From Nymphaea colorata (lineage: Eukaryota; Streptophyta; Magnoliopsida; Nymphaeales; Nymphaeaceae), in NCBI RefSeq assembly GCF_008831285.2, contig NC_045151.1:2103544-2167543 (forward strand): a stretch of DNA of 64,000 bases, in the 5' to 3' direction. Below the pieces are notes generated by a model. It did not search any database. It was not told the DNA's origin and saw nothing but the letters and a program-made list of their open reading frames with translations. The position numbers and the translations under genes were made by a program. Of this stretch, positions 11,667-24,136 are shown piece after piece (positions within the stretch are counted from its first letter, which is position 1; each line of letters opens with the position of its first letter).

Positions 11667-14600
11667 ATACAGTTCATTGGCTGCATATAACTGAGCTTCA
11701 TCCTTTGGCATACTGCCAACCAAAAAACACAAAGTCAAGCCTTAACTCGTGACAACATGAAGGATAGACTCTCAGAAGAGGCAAGTTAGGAATTTAACCT
11801 ATAAAAAATATAAAATAGTGTCTCCGGCCGGAATCTTGAAAAATAACCTGGCTATATTCATTGAAGACAAGTCAGAAAACAAGATGTGAAAAAGACAAGC
11901 CACTGTTGAAATATGTACAAAGTCTTACTTGTAGTTTCAGGGTAGGTTGAAGATAGCACTGAGGAAATGAGTACTCAGGATCACCCTTTACAGGTCCATC
12001 AGACCAAGGGGAGGCAAAAGTCTTGTAAAGATTGTCTCTAGAGTTCAAATTCAACCCCAATGTTGTCAGGTCAATCCCCAATGCAAGTGATGTGAGATCA
12101 GGGTCACTCATCTTTATCACATTTAGTAGACCTAACAGGCCAAAACGATCTGGAGCAGCTTGAATGCTTTGCAAGGGTTTGACGCTTTGATCCCCATATG
12201 ATTGTTGGGCGGACATCGTTTGTAGATGAAAATGTGATTGGTTTGGATGGTGATACTGCTGAAGAAGCTGCTCATAAGTTAAATTAGTGGTAGAAACAGG
12301 CCTTAACCCAAGATTAGGTACACCACTGGTCCGAACCTAATAAAGTTAAAGCACACAGTCAGGAGGCTTAATATCTGAGAAATTATAAAATTTAGACCGT
12401 AGATGAACATGAACAAATCCCTGATGAGGGTCAAAACATGAGCAGCTCATGAACGCAGACTGTGTAGGATCAACAAAAAGAATCCAACTAAAAGCTTCCA
12501 TTGAGAAGAGAGACTTGAAGATTGACCTCAAAAGAACCAAAAACAATCAACATGGAGTCAATGAGAAAATACCTGCGAGTGATAGGGTGCAGACAAGCCA
12601 CGTGAAGATGGAAATAGATCAGAACCATGAACCTGCAGAAGCTCCGGAGTGCTGGCAGTTGGATAAGATACTCCAGCATTACTTGCTGATGAAGAATGCT
12701 GTTGTTGTTGTTGCAGCTGCTGCTGACGATGAGCTATGTAAGTGCCAGCTAAATTGAATCCTACTGGCCTGCTCATCTATGTTTTATATACATAAACCCA
12801 TTAAAAAGTTAGACATGGATCCAGACAAAAAGAAGTTCAGAACTTGAAGGTATATCTTACTGGAAACTAATGGCATTGCAGTGTAATCAATATCATATAA
12901 GGCACACATGCAAGTTTTATGAGTTCATGGACCTGACTCAAGCACGTTATTCTTGAAAGGAAAGTGTTTTATTTTGTCGTATGGGTCTGTATCTCAACCA
13001 GTATTAACATCCAATCCAGCCATCCAATGTGGTATTGTGTTTTGATTGTTGTTTAAGCATATTCTTGGTACCCGCATGGGTTGTTAAGTCAGGTCCATGA
13101 TTCCCAATGTCATAAAAAAAACAAACTGGCTGAAATCTAACCACAACAAAAAAATGAAAACCTACAGGGAAATGCTGTGGCTGCATTATTGACATTGCAT
13201 TTTCATGATGTGCGTCTTTCTGATGCAGATCGATTGCATAATCAGCACTATTACCTGTTTCCATTCAGCAGATGCGTGTCTACATTAAGTGCAAAGCCAA
13301 ACAAAAAATAGCCAAAAATTTCTGGGAAACAATATTTCCTACATAACATAGCAACTATAAGCTGATTAGTTGTAATAAACTGCACAACAAACCAGGGACA
13401 ATGACACAGTTATTAGGGGACTGCATTACAAGCGAGCTGCAAACCAAAACCTAAGCTAAGCCATAAAGGATGTCACCAAATTTTGAAGTAAATGAAATGG
13501 CAAAAGTAGAACTTGTGAAAGGACAGCCAATTGTAAGAATCAACAGAGAGCAGATGTGAGAAGTCATTGTTGACAGACAGATGGCATCACGGTTGTGAAT
13601 ATGACTGCCAACAACCCCCAAAAAGAATCATAGGTAGGAAGGGACATCAGGTTCGCCTGCCAATCAAAACGGTGTAGAAACTTCAACAGATACAATAGAC
13701 ATAGAAGTTAGCAACTCATAAGATGGTCGATAAGCATTAACAGCAGCAACATTTTACAAGAAACTCCTAGTCCTGCCTCGGTTGTAGATCCTCCTTCCAG
13801 GTCTCATTGGGAAGGTACAATAAGCAGCTAGATTACTTCTTGATCTTTGATAAGTTGTGCGCTCTATGACTATAAATGCAGTATATTTGATTTAATTTTA
13901 CATAGAAATTGATTTTTCTTATTAAGAATAGTAGTGAGAAAATTAATGTTGCCTTTAACGCTAGGAACAAGATATGAAGGATGGAAAGTAAACCTCTCTA
14001 GCATCTACGTGGAAACTTTAAAAAACAAGGAAAAAAAAAAGGCTCTTTGTGCAATTAAAGGCTGGAAGAACCTGGGTGTCTAGTGTAGGCAAGAGTCCTA
14101 GAACTGCTAAAAGGATTCTAATTGGAGAAAGCATTCAGAGGGACTGGCCATTCACTTGGAGATTAACCATCAAACAGTCTTAAGGGAAAGGGTAACCTGC
14201 ATTTGCATCTGAAAAGAGATTTATGTCAACTTCAAACTCGAGCATCAGATCTAGTTAGGTTCAAACGCAGCAATGTTCTACATCAGGAATTGAGTGCATG
14301 AGGAGAGTCCAGTCTGCAAGCCTACAGTCTGCAAGCCTACAAGATATGCAACTCACAAGTTCACAGTCCATTGGTCAATTCTTCGCACCATCTCCAGGGT
14401 GCTAGACCAAACACAAGGGGATGGTACAATCAGACTTAAGGTCAATAGACCTACAAGGAAACAAGTTCACCACTTCCATTGTTCTCATAGAAACCATATG
14501 TTTCAGCCCCTCATAAAAGAAACTCTAAATGACTACGTACTTCTTGCTCTGAAGTCACTTTCCATCACTTCAACAACCTCAATTTCAAAAAAGAAATGGA

Positions 14601-17464
14601 AAATGAACTCCATGAGGCCTAGTGGTCACTCCTGAAGCAGGACTAGAATGGTAAAAACTAAAAGCACCAAAACTGCAATGAGCATCCAGAGTGCATTCAT
14701 TGACCTGCAAACTCTCTCTCTCTGTCTCTCTCTCTACCTTCTGCCCTTACCCTAACTATATATAACCCTACTAGTACTGCTCCTTCCCTGATGGCAATGG
14801 ATTAAAATATTTGAGCATATGGACCTTGTGATACTCTGAAACTCAACTTTAAAACTGGCCATAGGTACCTCGAAGGTGCCAAACAATTGTTGAAAGACTA
14901 TATGAGTATAAACAGTAGTCAAAAATCAAACTATTCTATTGAATCAATCATCAACTGACTGTTGCATATAAATACTAGTCAAAACTCCTGCCATTCCATT
15001 GAATTGATCACCATCTGACTGTTGTTACAGAACTAGCACCTAGTTGGTCAGACTAGGCAACTAGTCCGCATAGTTATTGATCGGCTGACTAATCCTTAAC
15101 ACACATACACACACACACATATAAGAGGATTCCAACATGCCAGATAATTAAAAATAAAAAATCCATCATTGAGAGCACCATAAACAGTTGCTAAAAGCAC
15201 CATGAATCATTGCTGCACCATAAACTGTCAATAATGCTGCTGTAGCAACTGTTTTTTATATATGTACATACATACATACATACATACATGCATTGTTTAG
15301 ATAGATATATAAACTTCTGTATTTCCAATAGGAAATTGTAGGGAGATATGCTCCCGCCTTTATTGACAACAATATATGCTATGTTTCTGTAGATATTTCT
15401 GCATAAATACATGCACATATTTCTTTATAGTTTATTTTTACTCAATCAACTTGTACTGTCTCGGACCAACTAATCTACAAGTGGGTTGTTCTATGGTCTT
15501 GTATTAATCGTGTCTGATCTCCTATGTCACATGGGTAGCTCTATTTAAGTGAGGTACCCACGTCAACACACGTACAACATGCGCACAAGTACACGCCTGG
15601 ACATGGCCCAGACACAGTCAGACCTGTGTTGAGTGTGGCCAATGCATCCAGGGCCGTATTTGTCTTTTTTAGGCTCCGTGAAAGTTAACCGAGTCCATTT
15701 TGTCCACTAATTAGGTTTTTCTTTAAAGCATTGTGTATATAAGATGAAAATGAAGAGCCCTCAACAGAAACTGAAGGGCCCTTCATGTTCTCTGCAGTCT
15801 GACTGCACTTGTTCAGCAAGACTTTCTAGCGACTAGCAATTTTGTCAACTAATTAGGTTTTTTCTTTAAACCATTGTGTATATAGGATAAAAATGAAGAG
15901 CCCTCAACAGAAACTGAAGGGCTCTTTATGTTCTCTGCAGTCTGACTGCACTTGTTCAGCAAGACTTTCTAGCGACTAGCAATTTTTCCAGTGACTATAG
16001 TTTTCTTTAATAGAATGTTTTATATTGTTTTGTCTGTTTAAAACCTTATTTTTTGTTATATATATCTATGTCTTATATTGCATCCATGGCTGTGTGCTCG
16101 TGCCCAAATTTTTTGAAAGTGCTATGCATCCATATTCACACCGAAACACCGGCACCTGTAGCGGTAACTGCATCGGGACCCATTCCCATACCTACGTGAC
16201 ATAGCTGACCTCTGATTTTGATAACTATGTGCATATGTGTATACATGCATGTGACGTTAGGGTTTCATTTCAATGTTCACGTAAAGGCAAACCTTAATGA
16301 TTTTTACAATGACATTTTTATATTACTACCACCTTAGCAATTACAAAGTCACTACTGCTTAAAATAAAAGACATACCATGACCATCTCCTTTGGAAATAA
16401 CTGAGGATATAATTCTAAAGTTTATATTGCATTAGTTAGGGTCAAAATTATGAATCTAAAAAACAGTCTAATTAGAATCAACAAATCAAGATATCTAACC
16501 AAATGGACAAGTTAAGAAAAATGTAGAACATTGACATAATTCAATTCGTATATGCAGAAAATAAAACAAATGCAGCAAAACCAATCAATTAAGTTCGGCA
16601 GAATAAAAACATTCACATACAACAAATAACTTATGGTGGAGTACCCGTACCGGTCGGGTGCGACACAGGTACGGGTACACTGTCGGGTACGGCTCAGGCA
16701 TGGGTCAACAGGAACAGGTACCAAGTACGATCAATGTTCCCAGGGCCGTATCTGTCCAAAAACAGAGTCGGTCAATGTTGATCAAGTTCATTTTCGTCCA
16801 AAAATTAGTTTTTTTTTTCTTATTTCCTTTCAAAAGCCTTTCAAAAGCACAGAGCCTCAACAAAACTGGCTTCGTTTTGCTCTTCTCCACTGTTGTTTGT
16901 TGAGGAAGAATGACCTCCAGCGACCTCCGACAACCTGCGATGAGCTCCGGCGGAAACAATTTGGGCCAACGTTGGCTGATTTGGGTGATATTTCTTCTGT
17001 CGACCTCCGGTGACTTTCCTTCATCAACTATTTTTATTTTTATTGTTGTTCTTAGTAGTATTTTTGTTTTTCTTCTTTTACTGGTTTGTCCTTTTTAATC
17101 TTTTTCTTCTTCGAAAATCACATTGTCTGCCCTTTCTTTTTTACATTTATATGCAACTATGCTCCACAATGCTGAGCCGTTCCAATATTTCTGTATTTGG
17201 TGCCTAAATCCTGCATTTTCTATAACTGACACATTCCAGTTCAGCATTTAGCGCTTACATTCTAGTTCCACAAAGTTGAACTATGTTTTGGATGTGAAAA
17301 TTCGATTGATGTTCATATTTGACTGTCTAGGGGGCTGCTCGGTTGTCCATATGTTTAAAGTTTTTCACAAGTTTCTTAAACATACTGCTGCAAGAGTCGT
17401 TGATATTTGTTTAGGTTGATGTATATTCTTTATTTTGATACATATTTTCTAAGTATTTATTCTC

Positions 17465-17517
<53 letters not shown>

Positions 17518-18574
17518 CTTGCACCCAAGTTTTTTGAAAATGGTCAGTACCCGTACCCGTACCTAAGTGACATAGGTTATAACAAAACACAAAAGCTAAG
17601 AGATTCTTGATAAGCAAGCGACAGAAAATTTTAAAAAGGAAAATTTGATAAAAAGGTTCACAAAGTTAGTATCAGAAACAGACAAGGGACCTTTAAATCC
17701 TGGCAAGGCAGGGAAGTCTTCATTCTGGATGCTAAATTCTTGGCTTGGTTGGACCATAGAGCTTATGCCAACACCTTGCTTTCGTAATGAACCTGCAAAA
17801 CATTATACCGATTAACAAGTTTATGACAACATGAGAGAATTTAAAGAACACTACAACTCACCTGATTGCCCTTGAGGCCCACCAGCAGAACTGGGCCGAC
17901 CAGTTAACTGAGGAAAATCATTGATGTCAAATGGTGAACTGTCATTAGAATTTACACCATTAGCCACTCCCAAAGAGGTAAATGAACTATTGCCTCCTCG
18001 AGCTTGGTTTTGAGCCAAAGGACCACCTGATGTAGAGTATGATCTACCTAACATGGGAAACATCTGGGGAGCTGCATAAGACAAGGACGAACTAAATATA
18101 AGTACACAATTTATTTCAAGTACATCTATCTAACCTCTTTCCAGTGACCAGACATCTGTGTGATCAATTATAGTGCAAGTTGAAAGACATGTTTATGTAT
18201 ATGCAAGCAGGTGTAGCTTCACTTTGGCAAGATTTAGGATATTGTAATTTGGTAGTTTGACATCCAATGTACTAATAAAAAGTCTTTGATTGCACAGGAA
18301 GATATATTGGTCAGTCATACAAAACACATCAGACATCACATGATACTTAAATATGAATCAGATGAATCCAAGGCTACAGACCTTCAAGCAGGACCAATAT
18401 TTCCACCCAGCACTATGCTGGTCTGGTATACTAGAGGCTAATTTAACTGTGAACCAACCTATTACCACATACATTTGACAATACTGATACCTTGTGCAGA
18501 ACCTTACTTGTCCTGCCCTTTTTAGATAGATCCAGGACACCTGAAATTTCGTTTTTGACCTCTTCATAAAACAT

Positions 18575-18609
<35 letters not shown>

Positions 18610-21600
18610 TGAGTGTCTTGACTTATTGTCTACCTGATCTTAATTTGTTAAGAAAAAAATGTGGCTGCGCTGCTACATTTAACAACAAGGACAACTTGAA
18701 TCACAGTTAAACATCCTAAATGAGCAAAAGGAAGAAAAACTCCTCTAAAATGAAGGGAATATTCAAATGATTGAGACAAATAGAGAAGATAACAAAAGAT
18801 GAGACAAAAACCTTGCTGAAGCACACCACCCGTAAGCCTGCTTGATCCTTGCATGTTAAGACTGCCATTGTTAGCAGTTAGATTCCCGCGTGATGCTAAC
18901 CCAGGCACATTCAATCCAGCACCAGAGTTAATATTCTGGGCAATGTTATTTGCACCAACAATGGTCCCGCCAGAACCTGGAAGTCGAGAGCCGATGTTAT
19001 CCAAAAAAGGAGACACTCCCAGTCCAGGAACAGCATTCCGATTGCCGAAAGAAGCAGAGGCTGGGGTTATGCCAGGAACAGGACCACCAACTCCATTCAT
19101 ATTACTAGTAAATGAAGGGCTTCCTACAACACTAATGCTTCCTCTATTTGAAACCCCTGAATGCCCATGCAGGCTTCCTTGGGAAAGCTGTATAATGTGA
19201 ACCATTTTGACAGATCAAAATTCAAAATCTCCAAGACAAGAAATTACAGTAGAAAAACTGTGGAAAAGTTACCAAATCCTCTCTAATGCTGTAGAGGAAA
19301 AAGCACATACATGCATAAATCACAGTAGGAAAAGATACCGAATCCTGTCTAATGCTGTAAGAAAAAATCACATGTCCACATGTGCAGATGAAGTAAAGAA
19401 CACACCTGAGAAAGTGAAACAGATAAGTTGTTTGATGCAAACCTTCCAGAAGAAAGACTTCCTGAAGGCTGCTGACCACCAGGAGAAGACACACCACCCA
19501 ATGCTGAATTGCGAGATGTAAGGGACCCAGGAATATTAGCCACATTGAAGCTTCCATGGACATTATGAAGAGCTTGTATGGCACCTGAAAATAAGACTTT
19601 TTGTTGAACACCTTTCATCACCAGCATGTAAGAGGTTCACCTTAACATTCTACACCTAAGCTATGTTGTTAAAGGTGCCAAATGCAGCCTTGGCAGTGAG
19701 TTGAGCCTAAAGATAGGTGTGGCTAGATGCATTAAGCGGTCCCAAAAAGAAAATGCTAACCAATAAAATGTAATTTAATTATCAAAATTAAAAACAAAAG
19801 CATTTCTCAATGAAAAACCTGTTATTACCAACTTACAACAATAAGACAAATAAAATGCACAGTAACACTCACACTCAAAATTCCATAGGACCATAACATG
19901 ATAATAAACACAAATAAATGTTTGAAATAGCAAATTCAATGAATTTCAACAATCAAAGTTTAAATTTCATATGGCATATGCGGTGCAAGTTTACAATTCA
20001 ACATCACTGCTTTGCAATATTTAAACATGCAAAATCTTCTAATTTCCTAAGTCTCAACTGAAAGATCATTAATTCTCTAAAATATAAAAGCTTAAAGCCT
20101 TAAACTAATGCCTGCAGTTAGTAATTTTTCTTTTTCTTAAAGAGGGAACATAAATCCTCAACATAATCCAAGGTTCCATGTTAAGCTTGCCTTTTGTAAA
20201 AGTATTAGGAAAATCAACACACATTGACACACATATGCAAATCAGTTAGAAACCCAGAAAACAAACAGATATTCAAAGTACAATGGTCTATGGACTATAT
20301 AACTCTATAATTATAAGTATACATATATGTGTGTGTGTGATGTGTATCTGTGTGCCATCAAAATGAATGAGCAAAAGAAAGTCTGTATGAAAGAAGAAGA
20401 AGAAAAGACTGCTGCAGATGGGAGAAGAAGAAAAATTGTGCCTCAAATAACCAAACAAGAAAAAAAAAAAGAAAGGAAACTTAGGTCGTTAAACAAAATA
20501 AAAACCTAGACTGTCAACGCAGGCCTAGGAGCCCTAAGAAATGGCTTAGGCATTTTTAACGGCAAGTTGTCTAGAACCCAGCATAGCAGCCCCCAAGCCC
20601 AAGGGGCCTAGGGAAGCTTAGGCATATTTTTAACAGCATCGAACCTGAGTGATGAAAAACAGGGGTTGATCCTGATTGGCTTGCAAATGAAGTTCCAAAA
20701 GACCGCCCCAAATTTGCAGGATCTGGAAGACTTGAATTTGAACCATTTAGTGTAGACTGCAAAACAAATTCCAAGGAAAAAAATGATTGGGTTTATCAAT
20801 ATATCTAGCAACATAGAACAATAAGAAACCACTAAGAGTAAATGCAGCTCATTAACCATGCTAAACAAGATCAACAAACAAGATAAACTGAATCAAAGGT
20901 CAGGATGTATCAGGTTCTTGATAGGCATACACAAATCATGCAGGTTTACGGTCAAGTGTTACTATAGAAGCTTTGGCACTTATCAAATACAATTGGGGGA
21001 GAGAAAAAAGGATGATCACGATTCACGACCATCAGCTGGAAATGCTAAAAAATGAAGTGAAACCAAAGCTTGATAAACAATTTGAGACAGCAAAAGAAGA
21101 AATAGCAATTTATACGACTAGAGCAAATGATCCTAGATAAGCACCACTAGAAAAGGAATAAAATAATTGAAGAAATATTAATCAAAATGACCAATCAAAT
21201 TCGGTCCATTGTACAGATAAAAAGGAAACGCAGTAGCTATCAAGCAAGGAACACACGGGCAGATTGGGAAACATTTCGAATCCTGGCCAAATACACCGTA
21301 TCACAAAGTGCAGGACTAGCACGGACAGCGAATTGCTCATACAGCAGGGCTGCAGGGCCAACGAAACATAATTTCAAGCTAAGATATGGAACAGTGGACA
21401 GTTTAGAGGACATTTTACATGGTTCCCTTGGATTCGCATCATTTGTACAAATGAATGAAGATATTCAGTACCAAAAGTCCAAAATAGCGGGACATGCACA
21501 CCAAAGATTATATAGGAAAAAATTGCATCTTCCCTTCATGTCCCTCCTTTTGCTGAACTCCTCAGTTACGAAAACTATAAAACAGGAACTCTTCAACTAC

Positions 21601-21743
21601 ACGGCATCTTCATAAATATCTACTCTAATAAAAAGGAGAGAGGACGAAAGGAAGTTGTGGTTACCCGATTCTTCGTTCCCCTGAAATGGAAAAATATCAT
21701 AATAAAAGAGAGAAAATGATACCTGGAACAAAGAGGTCGCCAT
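10982..21743 (-). CDS. VIP2: CCR4-NOT complex subunit NOT2 / VIP2
   Basis: Thirteen exons on the minus strand: 21723-21743, 20645-20756, 19406-19584, 18812-19187, 17862-18071, 17691-17792, 13166-13254, 12573-12776, 11929-12336, 11799-11851, 11671-11712, 11148-11292, 10982-11044. All are GT-AG, frame is kept throughout, and they sum to 2,004 bp (667 residues). The first exon encodes only MATSLFQ. Residues 8-430 are the low-complexity Ser/Gly/Asn-rich region typical of plant NOT2, with SPFDINDFPQL and NEDFPALPGF motifs. A Gln tract lies near residues 380-392. Residues about 515-662 form the conserved NOT2/3/5 domain (ALGIDLTTLGLNLNS, FYIFYSMPKDEAQLYAANEL, ERGTYLAFDPNIWETVRK). NOT2 scaffolds the deadenylase complex; in Arabidopsis it also aids miRNA biogenesis and binds Agrobacterium VirE2. 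The 5' UTR probably extends to about 22190. Confidence 0.95.
11604..11665. repeat. Compound (GT)n(GA)n microsatellite beside a NOT2 splice donor
   Basis: A (GT)n run is followed by a (GA)n run. On the minus strand the CT tract begins only a few bases after the GTATGC donor of the 42-bp exon 11671-11712. Confidence 0.9.
14905..15030. repeat. Imperfect tandem duplication of about 60 bp in NOT2 intron 7
   Basis: Two adjacent segments, from about 14905 and 14968, share TA(G/A)TCAAAA, CATTCTATTGAAT/CATTCCATTGAAT and CTGACTGTTG in the same order. Non-coding. Confidence 0.55.
15522..16204. mobile_element. 683-bp CTATGTCAC-family DNA transposon in NOT2 intron 7
   Basis: The left end CTATGTCACATGGGTA and right end CCTACGTGACATAG form inverted termini. 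Flanks show an 8-bp duplication with one mismatch (CTGATCTC at 15514-15521, CTGACCTC at 16205-16212). The interior contains a direct tandem duplication of about 142 bp (15700-15841 and 15842-15983) and the segment CCAGGGCCGTAT, which it shares with the neighbouring relative at 16631-17575. No open frame resembles a transposase. Confidence 0.8.
15700..15983. repeat. 142-bp internal tandem duplication inside the transposon
   Basis: Two near-identical units each run from TTGTC(C/A)ACTAATTAGG to GACTAGCAAT, with only a few substitutions and small length changes. The duplication arose within the element. Confidence 0.85.
16631..17575. mobile_element. Third, degraded member of the CTATGTCAC transposon family
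   Basis: The right end is intact: GTACCCGTACCTAAGTGACATAG ends at 17575 (subterminal GTAC repeats plus terminus). Its reverse complement closely matches the left end of the copy at 1600-1988. The left end near 16631 is decayed but is followed by the same GTACCCGTACC repeats. The flanks (CAAATAAC and GTTATAAC) share five of eight bases. It contains CCAGGGCCGTAT as in the 15522 copy, and a long (TA)n tract at about 17468-17515. Confidence 0.6.
18581..18606. repeat. (GA)n microsatellite in a NOT2 intron
   Basis: A pure GA dinucleotide run between exons 17862-18071 and 18812-19187. Confidence 0.9.
19665..20640. repeat. Inverted-repeat sequence of the GCCTAAGGC type in NOT2 intron 2
   Basis: The left sequence near 19665 (GTTGTTAAAGGTGCCAAATGC) resembles the reverse complement of sequence near 20545-20565 (GCCGTTAAAAATGCC), and a second right-end-like copy lies at 20622-20636. 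This pattern is common in plant MITEs. No target duplication was found and the element boundary is ambiguous. Confidence 0.35.
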
Positions 21744-22190
21744 GACGGCCAAATCCACCACCAATCAAGCGGCAGACGAATAGCCCCAATCTAAAAAGGG
21801 CACTGGATTATCTCCAATCTAAATGACCTGCTTCCCCTCTGAAATTGAACTGCCTGCAACTGCAAAGGGGTGAACAAAGCATTCTCGCCTCAACAGATAC
21901 TGAATAACTTCAACCTGAAGCCCCAGACCAATCGGGAGAGCGAGGAGGATGAGTCCGGACCGGTAGGCCCCGTGAGCAGAAAGAAACGGGAGCCCCGAAA
22001 CCGTCACGCAGGAGAAGACCTCCAAAGACGACGATGACGAGGAACCGATGAACGCCGAATAAGGAAACAGCAGCGTAGCCCAAGGAAAGGGGATATAGGG
22101 AAATGGGGAAAAACGAACAGCCGGGAAGACGGAAAACGGCAACGTCTGTGTCTGAGGTTTGAGGCCGCAGGTGCGCCTGCCTGCATGCAA
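21744..22190 (-). promoter_or_regulatory. NOT2/VIP2 5' UTR and promoter
   Basis: GC-rich DNA directly upstream of the first coding exon, open on the minus strand but without a recognisable protein. This is what a long plant 5' leader would look like. The transcription start is unknown. Confidence 0.45.
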
Positions 22191-23882
22191 CCTGTGTTGG
22201 AGGGAGTTAGGGAGATATTTCCTAGTAGATGTCCACTAGTCTTGAAAAAGACATTTAGCTGCTTAAAAGTATATATTTTTTAGATGAGCTGCTAAACTTT
22301 CTCACCTTCAATTAAAATCAAGAAGATTAACTTAAACAATTAGGTTTCAAAGGGCTATAGCATAATTGATCAAGAAAAATGCATAAAAGACATGTCGCTA
22401 TATTCGATTCTCATGAATGTTATTCTTTTAGATTGTAAAAATTAGAATCGTGACACTCTTGAGATAAGCCACATCTTGTCTATTGTTCTTTTGGGCATAA
22501 GGTCATTTGACCTCTTGGGATGAGCCACAACATTAGTGTCACGCCCAATCCTGGGTTTAGTCCTAGACTCAAGAAGCATAAGAGAAAAAAAGGTAGAAGG
22601 GTCTCTTATTTTAGGTGGTGAATTGTATCTTCTTTTCTCACCCGTAACAAGAGCGAAGCTAGGAATTGTTCATGAAGGGTCAAATTATAGTTTTAAAATT
22701 TTAATAGGTGTCAAAAAATAGTTTTTTCAAAACTTTTGTATGAAATAAAAAAAATAAAATCGAGACAAAAAAAATTTAATAGCCCTTAAATGATGACACA
22801 TCAATGTATGCTTATGGCCTGTCTCAATCGAAAACAGAAGAGGCATAGGAGAAAGGAGGCTTGGAGTTTGACTCCTGGAAACCGAAAATGATATAATTAA
22901 AACATACCATAGGAGTAGAAACAAAAAAATCTTCAAACTACACCAAACGTACATGTCTTTTTTGAAATTGAAGGCTAAAGTATGGCTGTAGAAGGCAATT
23001 TTTTGTGGGATGCCGATACTTTTCGCTGTTACAAGGCCATTTTTTGTTAAAGTTGGCGAAGATTTTATAATATAGGTAGTGGAAGCTAACAATTTTCAAA
23101 TATGATGTGCACATATGAGCTACCATTTGAGTTAGGGGCATATTCAAAAACTTGTTTTTAATTTGATTTTCATGAACATTATGCTTCTGTAACTAAAGGT
23201 AAGGTGTCTCATTGTCATGCTGAAAGTCTTTAAAGGCAAAAGGAATTTGGGGTTTTGGAGTGGGGAGGAAGGGTGGAAGGGCCTTAGGGCTTTTTTTTTT
23301 TCTTTTAAGTGACGGGTCTTAACTTTTTGCTCACCAAAAAAAAATTTCTTCTTGGTGTCCAAAAATTAGATTTTTATTCTAAATGCATGTGAAATAGTTG
23401 AAATGACATTTGCACAAGATGAAAAGCACTAAATCATGTGTACTTTCTCATTGTCGCTTGAAAACTTTATCTCATGTTTGTGACTCCACTAAGATGAATG
23501 TTATTGAATGGCAAAACTTGTCTGTTGGCCAAGTTTGCTGGCCTTTTAAGGTTGTGCATGTTAATATATTGGGAGGCTATTTTTGCCATCGCTCTGGTAC
23601 ACCCAACAGTCTCTCACCATGCGGATCATTATGGTAAGGCAATGTTACATATGACTCTCAAACTCAAGAAATCTTAAAATCCCATGCCAAGATTACTGGA
23701 ATTTTTGGAAAATATGTTAACAAAACTCAATCCAATAACATGTTCCATTTTGTTTTTCATGTGAAAGTCATAATTCTCTATGAACAAATTGGTGGATTTA
23801 TTGATGATCTTGTGAGGCAATTGCCACTAGATATTTTACATGTGTAGAACCATAGACAAATATAATCATTTTAAGATATTGT

Positions 23883-24136
23883 GGGGGTGTTTGGGTGACA
23901 CTTCGAAACGTGGTTTTTGCCTCCATAACTAGATTTTTAAGGTGTTTGGGTGCCATTATGGGTTTGAAGAAAACTCAGTTTTGACAAAACCTGTTTTTTT
24001 AAAAGGAAGTGAAAACCCTGGTCTCCTTTAGGCTATTCAAAACCAAGCTTTGGATGTGTTACCAAAAGCTCACTAAAAAGCTTTGATTTTCAGTTTTACT
24101 AAACTGAGTTAGAGAAGGCGTCATCCAAAGACTCCC
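23883..24136. mobile_element. MITE of the GTTTGGATGACAC family, copy 2
   Basis: The left end GGGGTGTTTGGGTGACAC and the reverse complement of the right end, GGGAGTCTTTGGATGACGC, match at about 15 of 19 positions. The interior has runs such as CAAAACC and GGTTTTT that can pair with each other. No target duplication is evident. Confidence 0.5.

Noticed and set aside
17468-17515. Open frames encoding alternating Tyr-Ile (YIYIYI)
   Set aside because: They translate a (TA)n microsatellite.
18853-19200. Plus-strand open frame of 115 codons over the NOT2 gene
   Set aside because: Antisense of NOT2 exon 18812-19187, whose coding frame is well supported.
23410-23637. 75-codon plus-strand frame suggesting a small gene
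   Set aside because: No start context or family match; stops and frame changes follow on both sides.
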